Made by a program: the position numbers and the translations under genes
NCBI GenBank assembly: GCA_009663005.1
Contig: VIGQ01000204.1
Location: forward strand, 1 to 12,500
Reading direction: 5' to 3'
DNA length: 12,500 nucleotides
Source: Actinidia chinensis
Taxonomy: Eukaryota; Streptophyta; Magnoliopsida; Ericales; Actinidiaceae
Shown here: piece by piece, positions 1-7,710 of the stretch
Position numbering within the stretch: position 1 is the stretch's first letter
How the letters are laid out: every line of letters starts with the position of its first letter
Notes under the pieces: model-generated
The model's database searches: none
Told to the model about the DNA's origin: nothing
What the model saw: only the letters and a program-made list of their open reading frames with translations

Positions 1-930
1 TCACAACCCTCTCTCATAATCTCTCTCTGTCTGCTCTCAATCTCACCTCACAACAATCTGCTCTCACCCACAACACAACGCACTGAAAATCGAAGCAACC
101 CTACCATCGTTTTTTCTAGACCCAAGGGAAGGAGGTGGTTGGACTCCTACCAGAATACCTAATCATTATCCTAATCTATCTAGAAAAACAAAAAAATCCA
201 GACTCATCCAGAGTTCTAGATAACTTCGAGAGTTCACCGTCACATGGACTCTCATATGACTCCAAGCAGCTTGGGTTGGCACTGGACTTGACGCATCAGA
301 TGGGCATGACTCATCAACAATCTACCCTCCAGCCCACTAAGGGTTCCGATATCTCTTCAAGTTGTTCCTCCTGACAACTTCTGATCCAGCTCCCCCTAGA
401 CTGCAAGACACATCCGATATCACTTAGCCTCATCAACGGGCTACTCCACTTCCCACCGACGTGCCCTGCACCTCCTCACCGAGGTGCCCTGCACCCCCAT
501 TGGGGTTGTCCCCCCCACCCCCCACAGTTATGCGCCGCAAAGTACATCACTTTGCGAAAGTTGTCGTGGCTCCATTTCTCCTCGCTTGTGCACATAACTT
601 GAAGATACCCCCACTGATCAAATCGAGAGCAAAAGCGACTCGCTTCGGCGTCACCGCGGCCTTCCGCGGTACAAGCTTCTCAAAATCGACTTGGTCTCCC
701 TTCCTCGACTTCTCTATGGACATCCTGCACTGGTTGCACCAACTCGTGTCTGGTCAGACTTCCGTAAATATCTCAAGCATCTCCCCTGCACTCTTGTAAC
801 CACTCCCCTGATCCTCCTCCAGGTACCCCTGCCTTGCTTTGTGTATCCGCTATGCAATGGTTGCTTCCCTGTCCCATCTCCTCTTTGCTAATCACCACTG
901 GACCCATGTTTCGGACAGTAGCTCCCCATG
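1..930. other. Unrecognised interior of the decayed retroelement
   Basis: This is where the copia integrase would be expected, since it lies beyond the protease segment on the minus strand, but I cannot match any integrase motif. The first 90 bases are CT-rich. Positions about 440-720 are GC-rich and open in a frame on each strand, which is what biased composition produces. That stretch contains two perfect short inverted repeats: 537-555 (7-bp arms, 5-bp loop) and 653-670 (7-bp arms, 4-bp loop). It may be badly decayed integrase or unrelated DNA that replaced it. I assign no function. Confidence 0.4.
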
Positions 931-1310
931 TTGACACTTCCCCTCCATCGTATAGCCCTCCAGTCTTCTTTCCCCACATCATCTCCTTGTTTCCCCTTGG
1001 AGACGCTGAAGTTCCTCCACTATCGTCAAAGTTTTGCATCCTTTGAATTAGCATCCCATATAATTAAATGTTTCTGTCAATAAGAACATGCATTACCTCA
1101 GTCAATCGTACAGACCTCCCGTCTGCCATGCGGAACCGAGCAGCCGGACTGACCCTCTGCCAACAACTCTGCTAGATCGTGTTGTTTCGCCATCCACATA
1201 TACGTCCCTTGCATGGTGGCAATGTAGATAACACATCTCTAAATCTCTGCACAACTGTAAGCACTGCCTGAATCCAAGTACCCAATCTGACTTTCTCTTC
1301 CGATACCTGG
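930..1310 (-). pseudogene. Broken Ty1/copia protease and pre-integrase segment
   Basis: On the minus strand this stretch encodes scattered pieces of a copia pol start. At about 1289-1260 the residues DWVL are followed, one frame over, by LDSGSAYS, which matches the aspartic protease active-site D-S-G region of Ty1/copia. At about 1130-1085 the frame reads MADGRSVRLTEVMHV, resembling the conserved stretch between protease and integrase (M-x-D-G ... V-R-x-V). At about 1015-955 VSKG and, in another frame, GKKTGGLYD resemble the pre-integrase V-x-K-G ... G-L-Y motifs. Frameshifts and stops separate the pieces, so no functional enzyme is made. It lies downstream of gag in the order expected for copia. 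The family call comes from recognised motif order, not from a search. Confidence 0.72.
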
Positions 1311-1389
1311 CTATGCTAGGAGTACTCACTCTCATCCTAATCCACAGCCATCACTGTTGTCGCTGCTGTATCTGAAACCTGATCATGTG

Positions 1390-2150
1390 CTTTATACTAT
1401 TGGACAATCCCTCTTATATGCCCCTCCTGGGTCGCAAATAAAATCACCTAATAGTGCGACCACTCTCGCCTATTGACCCTCCACCGTCTTTTTCCTTACC
1501 CCTATGATGACCTCATTCCTTGACTTCGGCCTCTTTCCTGCTTCCTCTGAACTATGGTTCGACTCACTCTGATCTGTCGAACCTATCTCTCTCCTGCTAA
1601 GCCTCTTCATTGAAACAGGGCATCCATGACTATACTCGTAGTCAACTTCTCATTCGGCCTGAATGGCTGAGAGAAACGCACCAATGCTCCCAACTCTCTG
1701 GCAAGAACTCAGAAACAAAAGTGCCTAGCTCTCGTCTCAACCTGTAGGTCAACACTGGTCAACTAATTGACAAAATTCTGGAACTCTCCCTCGTTGTTCC
1801 GCACTGGAGGCTTCCCTCTGAACCTTCAAATTCACAAGCTCCTCATCATAAGCTTATTTCCGATATGTCTTCGCCTGATACATCTCCTCCAACTTGATCC
1901 ACAACCTCCCTAAGCAACTCGTCTCCTGTGCTACATGACTGGAACAACGCCTCGTGTCCAATGCACTGTCTATTTCGTCCAATCGTCTTCCATTTATCTT
2001 CCTCATTCATCATCCCTCTTCGCTAAAGGTTTTTTTTCTCCTTTATTCCCAAAGGGTCGTGCAAATCCTTGTCAAAATCGGATGTTCCTCCATCCTAGTG
2101 TTTCATATGGCATAATTCTGTCGCTGAAAGTAGTCATCGAACCCAATTAT
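1390..2150 (-). pseudogene. gag: Broken Ty1/copia gag (TNT1/Tork-like, UBN2-type)
   Basis: Gag forms the particle that packages retrotransposon RNA. One minus-strand frame runs through most of this stretch with several stops. NYAI lies near 2117, followed by an out-of-frame DLHDPLG near 2055. WIKLEEMYQAKTYRK then AYDEELVNLK lie near 1895-1815. EFQNFVN and LTSVDLQVE (neighbouring frame) lie near 1780-1740, LPESWEHW near 1700, EKLTTSIVMDALF near 1645, and a remnant zinc knuckle with YKRDCP near 1410. This order matches plant copia gag, where a W-x-x-L-E-x-x-Y helix, an L-P-x-S-W segment and a CCHC knuckle follow one another. The knuckle has lost residues and its spacing is wrong. At least five stops and several frameshifts make it a dead copy. 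It starts about 35-50 bases after the primer-binding site, as usual for copia. Confidence 0.82.
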
Positions 2151-2185
2151 GCTCGCCTCTTACTACTTCGCCAATAGAAACACAA

Positions 2186-2197
2186 GCTCTGAAACCA
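2186..2197 (-). other. Primer-binding site for initiator tRNA-Met
   Basis: The plus strand reads gctctgaaacca. The 3' end of plant initiator tRNA-Met is GGCTCTGATACCA, so the minus strand is complementary to the tRNA 3' end apart from one base. This is where reverse transcription of many plant LTR retrotransposons is primed. It fixes the element's direction (minus strand) and the inner edge of the 5' LTR just to the right. The TG expected at the LTR edge is not visible, so a few bases have probably been lost there. Confidence 0.75.
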
Positions 2198-2720
2198 ACC
2201 CCGCGGATGATCCGGAATCCGCGAAACCTCAGGAAAGGGCTAAACTGTCAAAATAAGAGAAATTTCTAGAACTAAAATGGGTCAAAATTAAAAGTTTTTG
2301 GGCCAAATCGACAAAATTAAAAGTTCTGGGGCCCAGTGACAAAATCAAAAACCCGGAGACCACATTAAATATCCAAAACTTCAGGCTAAACTGTAATTAT
2401 AAAGGACATCTAGGGATCAGTCTATAATTACTCAACTCTAGGACCAACTGTAATTACTCAAAAATCCAGGACTAAAAGTGTAATTACCAGGTCAAAGTCA
2501 AACGGTCAACATGTCAAGTAACGGCAATGCTGACGTTGGTGAGTGGCTAGACTACTCGTCACTCGCCGATCTTCAAACGTCTCGTGAGGGCAGCGTCCGG
2601 ACTCCATTTTTTCGACGCGGTTTATCTGGACTGCTCCGTATCGACGAGAGGAACAACCTGGTGCAATCAAAAATTAATTTTGAGCACTTTCCCGGACACC
2701 CAAATTATTGAACCATGTGT
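2198..2720 (-). repeat. 5' LTR of the copia element (outer edge uncertain)
   Basis: This segment abuts the primer-binding site on the side where the 5' LTR must be. It starts with a small inverted repeat (gcggat/atccgc, 2203-2222). It then runs through a phased degenerate array and ends in a GC-richer segment at about 2490-2700. The outer boundary is a guess from the change in composition. I find no matching 3' LTR and no target-site duplication inside the window. Two small open frames here (2511-2711 and 2584-2781) show no family resemblance and are ignored. Confidence 0.55.
2240..2490. repeat. Phased degenerate array, nine units of about 28 bp
   Basis: Units begin near 2240, 2271, 2302, 2332, 2359, 2385, 2415, 2443 and 2471, spaced 26-31 bases apart. 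The better-kept units follow the pattern ctaaactgtaatta then an A/C-rich filler ending in cagg or tagg. Later units (from 2385) share TGTAATTA or TATAATTA. The array lies inside the LTR, probably in U3. Similar periodic stretches are familiar in plant LTRs, but their role is unknown. Confidence 0.6.
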
Positions 2721-3010
2721 GGAATGGATTCTCCTTCTGCGAGTAAAGAACCGTAATTTATTTATTTGCTCAAATGGATAAAAGGTAATGATAAATGGTT
2801 CCCCGAAGTGGTACAATGATACGAAAAAATGTGAAAATTTCATTTGGATAACTAGGATATTTTAAAGTGTTTAATATACTCCAAGCTAATATTAATAATG
2901 AGTTACTGGAGGCTCCAAAGAGGGAGTTATGACAAAGTGAGTCACATTTACCTTACCTTTCAGTGCACGCTCAGCCGCGAGGCGCGATCTGCGTGGCGCT
3001 TTTGTGGCGC
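2721..3010. other. Intergenic, nothing recognised
   Basis: The stretch is AT-rich with a short GC-rich patch at about 2970-3015 (repeated ggcgc motifs). There is no open frame, RNA gene or clear repeat boundary. It may be flanking host DNA or older transposon remains. Confidence 0.5.
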
Positions 3011-3021
3011 ACTTGGCACTT

Positions 3022-3199
3022 TAAACCCCATGTAATTTTTTAATTCCCGATTAACCCCACGTGCGCGTGGGTGAGATGGGGGTGTAACTGAGTAATTGTT
3101 TAATTATTTTTAATCCTGTAGTTTTTAATTAACAGAATAAACTCTTGTAATTTTTTAATTTACAATTAAACCCAATGTATTTTAATACAGATTAACCTC
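3022..3199. repeat. Second phased array with about 27-bp spacing
   Basis: Units of the form taaacccc(a)tgtaattttttaatt begin near 3022, 3052, 3111, 3138, 3167 and 3193. Where contiguous, the spacing is 26-30 bases. The unit differs from the first array, but the layout is the same: a pyrimidine-rich box, TGTAATT, then an A/T filler. A CACGTG G-box sits at 3058-3063. It is probably the U3 part of another LTR, since a TATA box follows about 150 bases downstream. Confidence 0.5.
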
Positions 3200-3351
3200 T
3201 CATCTATTTCTATTCATTGAAGTTTCAAAGACTTTTCATTTTCGATAACAGCATCCATAATAGAGGAGTAATTGGCTGTTAGTGGGGCTGTTATCTAATG
3301 GCTTTCAATGGTGGAGTAAATTTATGGCTTTTCATCAGCCATTAAAAATCT

Positions 3352-3358
3352 TATAAAT
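3352..3358 (+). promoter_or_regulatory. TATA box (tataaat) of the LTR-like segment
   Basis: A good plant TATA box in the context cttataaatacc. A start site would fall near 3383-3390, at an A/C-rich stretch. No ORF follows, so the product would be retroelement or non-coding RNA. Confidence 0.4.
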
Positions 3359-3640
3359 ACCAACATCCATTGTAGTTCAAAGTACACACAAAATTTGAGA
3401 GTTCATCAGTGAGAAAAATAAGAAAGTTTTTGCCATTCTGCGTAGAATCAGTCGTGAGAGAGTGAAACACTGCTTAATTGGTTCGCCGATCACAGAAACA
3501 AATCGTGTTAACTTTGTAGTAATGCGTTGCATGCTGGGAGAACAGGACGCCAACCAGCCGTAAGTACCAGTGACGAGCGAATTCTGTCTTAAGGAACAAT
3601 GTGTGAAATGTTTGGCCCTCGATCTTTTTCCTGTTTACAT

Positions 3641-4374
3641 ATTCTGTTTTAACTTACAATGTTTGTTTATATATATTTATTTTTCACTTATAAATTCACA
3701 GTTGACTGATTAGATTTAACAAAATTTAACAAAAAACTGATACTGAAACTTAAGTATGTGTTGGACCAACCTTCTTAAGGCAAAAATCCGCCCTCGCGAT
3801 GGTAACCATGATCACTGGACATCAGTTTTCTTGGATACAATATTCTTTGTTTTGCATAACTAACCAAACAGTATAGGAACTCTCTTATTTACTGACTAAC
3901 CTAGATATATTTGAACTCTTCAAATTAATGAATTAATACTCAATGAGAAATAAAGTATAAATAGAAGATGGGGGATGATATTAATGAAAAGCCAACTTCA
4001 CGTGTGTCCTTGAACAAAAACCATTCATTCAATGAATATTTTAAAAAGCAATTTTAATTTCCATTGAAAAATAATTTAATAATCCATTTTTTTCCCAATA
4101 TTGTTTACAAGAGGCATAAGATTTGGAAATTATCAAAGGAGTTAGGCGCGTCAAAGTAATTTGGTGATCATCCACGCAGTCCATCCCCATTGAAACATAC
4201 TTATGTGTAAATCAATCACATTCAATTTAAAAGTATTACGACGCACCAGTATCCATCCCCATTGAATTGAACATTTTTTTACATGTGCACGAGCAAACAC
4301 GAGTTGCCATTGTTTGTTCAAAGCACCTACAAGGCCATGGTCTGAGGTACTATACTTTTAAAAAATGATAGTTG
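3641..4374. other. AT-rich intergenic stretch with one small duplication
   Basis: No gene is visible. A 15-bp perfect direct repeat (tccatccccattgaa) lies at 4180-4194 and 4252-4266. In both copies an acgca motif sits just upstream, which suggests an old 72-bp duplication. A G-box-like cacgtg lies near 4001. The rest is A/T-rich sequence with no structure I can name. Confidence 0.5.
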
Positions 4375-4382
4375 TGTTAAGT

Positions 4383-4565
4383 CGGGGCGGACTCCAGGAT
4401 TTTAAGTTGGGGGAGCTAAAAATGTAAAAAAAAAATTTAATATATTGCATGGGGCTAAAGTTAAAATAAAAAAATTTAGTTTACAAATTTTAATAATGTT
4501 TGAAGGGGGGGGGGGGGGGGGGGGATGCAGCCTCTCCTAGGAATAACGCCTAGTACCCCGCCCTG
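4383..4565. mobile_element. hAT-type miniature element (MITE) with 8-bp target duplication
   Basis: The direct repeat tgttaagt flanks it perfectly at 4375-4382 and 4566-4573. The match extends to ten bases (tgtgttaagt) because the right element end also reads TG. The left end reads cggggcggactccagg and the reverse complement of the right end reads cagggcggggtactagg. Both resemble the CAGGG(G)CGGA-type termini of plant hAT elements, with the A missing on the left. At 183 bp it has no transposase and depends on an autonomous hAT in trans. A 10-bp duplication would point to Mutator instead, but the end sequence favours hAT. A run of 20 G lies near the right end. Confidence 0.65.
4505..4524. repeat. 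Homopolymer of 20 G
   Basis: A pure G tract of 20 bases lies inside the miniature element and can form quadruplexes. Its exact length is unreliable in most sequencing data. Confidence 0.9.
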
Positions 4566-4573
4566 TGTTAAGT

Positions 4574-4760
4574 TTTTGTGCCTCACATCGAGTACAATAG
4601 TAATTCCAAATAAGAGTAACTTCTCCAACGCATTGCCATTTAGGTTTTTGAGTGTAGATGTTTTAATTTGGCACAGATTGGGCAAGGTTATCTATTTCAT
4701 TAGTGACGATTCCCTATTTTTAGTGGTAAAAGTCTTCTGTTTACTCATTGGTAATAAATT
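4574..4760 (+). repeat. Possible old LTR fragment around the hAT insertion
   Basis: The sequence after the right target duplication (cctcacatcgag at about 4580, then cttctccaacgcattgcca at about 4620) resembles a recurring plant repeat that starts TGTTAAGTCCCACATCG. If so, the hAT element inserted at the very start of that older repeat, and its target duplication is part of the older sequence. This rests on recalled resemblance only. The plus-strand frame through it (4525-4770) has no recognisable product. Confidence 0.25.
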
Positions 4761-5129
4761 TTGGAGTTGATATTTTAACAGTATTGATCTCTTAATCAAT
4801 ACATCTCTTCACTATATTTTTTTAGCCCAATATTTACTTAAGCTCAATTGAATTCGAAAGATACGAATTTGAGAGTCTAAAATTACAATCGACGAATCTC
4901 TAATCATCCTATAACAACTTAAACTCGTAACCCTTTAAACCACTCAAGAGTTAATGCACTCCTAAATCCGAATTACATGAGGTCAAAAATCAAAATGTGT
5001 CCATCTCATGTCATAATCTTGTGACTAGGATTGCATTGACACGTGAGATGTAGAAGGTTCCGCGCAAAAACATTGCCTTGCCAACTACTCTAAGAATTTT
5101 TAGTCAATACAATTATTTGGAATTCATTA
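4761..5129. other. Intergenic, nothing recognised
   Basis: AT-rich sequence without open frames of note. An ACACGTGAG motif (ABRE/G-box-like) lies at about 5039-5047, but there is no gene to attach it to. Confidence 0.5.
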
Positions 5130-5215
5130 CACTTTGACACCTTAAACCATTGAGCAATTTCCACTTTATCCCTTTAACGATAACTTTCTCACTTTGTACC
5201 CTAACCAATGTGACG
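5130..5215. repeat. Third phased array, three units of about 30 bp
   Basis: Units beginning cacttt at 5130, 5162 and 5190 read approximately cactttgnacccttaacca, each followed by filler, and are spaced 32 and 28 bases apart. A segment rich in TGACG/ACGTCA follows at 5210-5232. The layout copies that of the two arrays further left and suggests remains of another LTR or a similar repeat. The minus-strand open frame over it (5113-5361) is composition-driven and not taken as a gene. Confidence 0.4.
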
Positions 5216-5484
5216 CTTGCCGTTACGTCAGCTTTCCAATTTCCGCCTATCACTTTCTCTACAAACATAAGCCATAGATATACATCGTGACAAATCTGTA
5301 ATAATAGAGGAAGATGGAAGATCCATGGGCAATGCCATGCTATAGGTGCAGAATGGTGCACAAATCTCCAAGAATCACAATCTATGCTTGGGAATTTGTG
5401 AAATATGCTTCATTTCAAGTTTTCATATTTGAAACTTTTCTCAAATTTGAAATCTCTTTATGTGCTATTAATTTTTGAGTTGGG

Positions 5485-5539
5485 ATCGTCCATACTGAGT
5501 TTTGTCCCGATTTTAATCGGGCCCCTATTAGTGGACGAT
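5485..5539. repeat. Nested perfect inverted repeat
   Basis: The outer arms atcgtcca (5485-5492) and tggacgat (5532-5539) are perfect complements. Inside them, cccgatt (5506-5512) and aatcggg (5515-5521) form a second perfect stem with a 2-base gap. It could be the fold-back end of a transposon or a hairpin in a transcript. Function unknown. Confidence 0.6.
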
Positions 5540-5656
5540 GAGATTGATCTTTCGAATTAGATGACTTTTGGTCTGGATAATGAATTATCAAAAAATAAAT
5601 CAAAGTGGCACACTTGAACTTTAAACTTACCCAATTGGAATTTCAAGAAAAAACAT

Positions 5657-5728
5657 TTGGAATTCAAATCATCCCAACATTTATGAATTTTCTTGGAATT
5701 CGAATCATCCCGACGCATATGAATTTCC
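5657..5728. repeat. Diverged tandem duplication, two 36-bp units
   Basis: 5657-5692 and 5693-5728 align without gaps with about six mismatches. Each carries ttggaattc and aatcatccc. It is a local slippage-type duplication and contributes to shadow frames on the minus strand. Confidence 0.7.
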
Positions 5729-5898
5729 TTAACATTTCTTAATATCTGAAAAAAAGACACTTTCGATGATGCAAGGAAGCTTCATTACTGTTTATAAACT
5801 TTGAATATTCTCAAACATCGATTCATTCAAAGTCTAAATATACAGTATTAACATGACAGTGTCAACCATTTCGTCATCATCAATGTATCTCTGTGTGT

Positions 5899-5908
5899 CT
5901 ATATATAG
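5899..5908 (+). promoter_or_regulatory. TATA box upstream of the candidate gene
   Basis: The sequence ctatatatag is a strong plant TATA box. A start site would be expected near 5930, where ttcactt occurs. The following 60 bases are CT-rich (ttcttcccaattctctctc), typical of plant 5' leaders. The spacing to the 6096 ATG gives a leader of about 165 bases. Confidence 0.5.
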
Positions 5909-6095
5909 ATACATCCATTGCCATGTTATTCACTTAATTTCTTCCCAATTCTCTCTCATCTCATTCGACTTCACCTCAAACAAAAACCCAACCCCCTAAA
6001 TTCTCCAGTGCCAAAACACAATTCACTTATGGTGGGCCCATACTCTGCCCCAATTCCCACACCCGACCCGACCCGAATACGCCTCTGACCCGGAC

Positions 6096-6542
6096 ATGCA
6101 TCTCCAGTTTCCCCAGCATTTCAACCCTCCCGGAGCTTCTAGAACTTCCGAACGATCACGACCCGTTTCCGTTTCAGACCGAATTTATGATCCGTGCTTG
6201 GGTACACCGTACTCCGTTCAGTTTTCATCGAATCAACGGACGACTATCGCTGCCCTTTTTTTTTGGCCGCCCGATCCCGAGAACTCGCTGCGGAGGAGGA
6301 GGGCAGAATACGGCACTGTCTCCCTTCACCCGGGAGGGACGCCCGATGGCCGAGAAAGAGCGTGGACGAGCTGCTCTCGATATTGGGTCGAGTGCATGGA
6401 GGGGCTGAACACGCGAAGCAGGAATTGCTGCTCCGTAAGTTCCTTCGCCGAGTTAGAGAGAAGGATAGGTCTTGAACAATTTATCGTGGAGAGATTGGAA
6501 GCTCGCGGAGTCAGCGATATCCGGAGTTGTGCGAGAAAATGA
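6096..6542 (+). CDS. Candidate plant gene, 148-aa unknown protein, possibly broken
   Basis: This is the longest frame in the window and lies in its most GC-rich, exon-like stretch (about 6090-6540), behind a TATA box and CT-rich leader. It starts MHLQFPQHF and ends SDIRSCARK. I see no signal peptide, membrane span or known domain. Serine, arginine and proline are common in the first half, and the C-terminal part (FAELERRIGLEQFIVERLEAR) looks helical. Two points argue against a simple intact gene. A second frame, 6194-6475, reads more like protein near its end (VDELLSILGRVHGG, then LLLRKFLRRVREKD), and a third frame upstream reads LPELLELPNDHDPFPF before 6187. A run of nine T at 6256-6264 is a likely frameshift site, and GTAAGT at 6435-6440 could be a splice donor. 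An upstream 19-codon ORF (6029-6088) precedes the start. It may be a short real gene, a first exon or a frameshifted pseudogene. The product is not recognised. Confidence 0.35.
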   Translation: MHLQFPQHFNPPGASRTSERSRPVSVSDRIYDPCLGTPYSVQFSSNQRTTIAALFFWPPDPENSLRRRRAEYGTVSLHPGGTPDGRERAWTSCSRYWVECMEGLNTRSRNCCSVSSFAELERRIGLEQFIVERLEARGVSDIRSCARK

Positions 6543-6798
6543 CTCTTAGAATGACAAGATAATGATTTGATCAGTCAAAGGGGAACCGATGCGGATGATT
6601 TTATCATGTCAAGGAAGTTAGTGAGTCCCGTGAAGAGTTGTCCTTGAAGTCTTGAAACTGTTCAAGGTTAAGGACCGTTGATGTGGAGGGACTTATTGTC
6701 AGGAGGAAGAAAAAAGTGATATCAATTTTTTCCCCCCCCTTTATTTTTAAATTCTTGTAACATTGAATCATTCAATTTTCGAGTTTGTTTCGATTAAA

Positions 6799-6827
6799 AC
6801 TGGTTAGAGACCAGTTCGTTTAATAAA
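6799..6827 (+). terminator. Possible 3' end: small hairpin and AATAAA signals
   Basis: A perfect inverted repeat (actggt, 5-base loop, accagt; 6799-6815) is followed by aataaataaat, with AATAAA at 6822-6827. It lies about 280 bases after the candidate stop codon, a reasonable 3' UTR length for a plant gene. AATAAA is common by chance in AT-rich DNA, so this is weak. Confidence 0.25.
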
Positions 6828-6831
6828 TAAA

Positions 6832-7565
6832 TCAAACTCAATATATTTTTAAAATTTGTTAAGTTTCTAACAAGCTATTATATTGTTTCAATTTGTTTGG
6901 TTGCTCTTACCAGGCAGCCCTACTGAATTTATATTAATAAATTCACAACTAATTTTGAATCTCAAAACTATTTTTTTTTTCGCTATCTACGTTGAAATCC
7001 ATTTGAGTTAATTCAACGGTTGAAATCCATTTTTTTTTCTTCTAAAAGTAGCAATTTTCTTTTTTTCAAATTGTGAGGACCCCCATATATCTTACCAAGG
7101 ACAAAAAAACTCTAAAGTTGATCATATTTTTTTATCCATCTAAATTATTTTTTTAGTGGGGCCACCAACAAACTTACTAAAACAACCTTTTTTTCCCTCA
7201 TTTTTCTACATTAATTTTTTTTTTAAATGTTATAATTTTTAATTTGTCTTCCTCCTTTTGTAATACTTTCTCTTCGTATATGCATGCAATGTCTCCTTTT
7301 ATCTGATATTTATTCTTATTTATTTTTTAAATTTAAAATTCTAAAGATACGCCTAAAAGATGTAGTGTGTTCCATCAGGGCACGAATAATTACTAGTTAT
7401 TTTAATAATCATATTAAAAATGAGTTGTGAATATCCAATATAGTGTGATGCCATACCCCACCCTACTGTTAGTAAACCGTCCATGTTACAATTTCACTCA
7501 ACCATTTTGTATGTGACATGAAAGTTTCCTTCACTGCACCGAAGGAATTTAGTAAATAAGGGGAA
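6832..7565. other. AT-rich intergenic stretch
   Basis: Long T runs and AT-rich sequence throughout, including many T7-T9 tracts at 6970-7220. There are no open frames, RNA genes or repeats with definable ends. Confidence 0.55.
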
Positions 7566-7569
7566 TTGC

Positions 7570-7710
7570 TGGGCTTAGAAAAAAAAAACCCTCCTTAAAT
7601 TTTAATGGGCCATACGTAGATTCTAAGGCCCATGCTGATCCTTACCATCTGACCGTTTGGCCTATTTCTTAATTTATAAATTCGCCAAGGTCTAGTTTCT
7701 CTATCTCATT
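7570..7710 (+). promoter_or_regulatory. Promoter-like cluster: telo-box, Site II motifs, TATA
   Basis: A telo-box core (aaaccct, 7586-7592) is combined with three Site II motifs: tgggct at 7570-7575, tgggcc at 7606-7611, and ggccca (inverted) at 7627-7632. A TATA box (ttataaatt, 7674-7682) and a CT-rich stretch (gtttctctatctc, 7695-7707) follow. This set is typical of plant promoters for ribosomal proteins and other growth-linked housekeeping genes. No reading frame follows. About 25 bases after the CT-rich stretch the sequence becomes aggctccgtttggc, a phrase often seen at plant repeat edges, so the gene body may have been lost or displaced. Confidence 0.45.

Larger units (their letters stand above)
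3022..3640 (+). repeat. Possible solo or partial LTR
   Basis: A phased array, then a TATA box at 3352-3358, then about 250 bases with no reading frame form a U3-R-U5-like order on the plus strand. No primer-binding site or internal coding region follows, so it would be a solo LTR or a fragment. I could not define the TG/CA ends or a target duplication. The alternative is an ordinary promoter for a non-coding transcript. Confidence 0.3.

Noticed and set aside
461..799. 112-codon plus-strand frame as a gene
   Set aside because: It runs opposite to the copia element, lies in biased GC-rich sequence that is open on both strands, and has no recognisable domain or promoter.
773..1054. 93-codon minus-strand frame as a separate small gene
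   Set aside because: Part of it (GKKTGGLYD) is a piece of the copia pre-integrase region; it is a fragment of the broken element.
2240..2490. CRISPR-like array because of regular spacing
   Set aside because: There is no conserved repeat with unique spacers. The units are degenerate and contiguous, lie in a plant LTR, and there are no cas genes.
2511..2781. Two overlapping small plus-strand frames as genes
   Set aside because: They lie in the GC-richer end of the LTR, antisense to it, with no family resemblance or regulatory signals.
4505..4524. Poly-G as an assembly gap or vector artefact
   Set aside because: It lies inside an element with a perfect target duplication, and the flanking sequence continues normally, so it is probably real, although its length is uncertain.
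5113..5361. 82-codon minus-strand frame as a gene
   Set aside because: It overlaps a phased repeat array and has no promoter, and its content follows the repeat composition.
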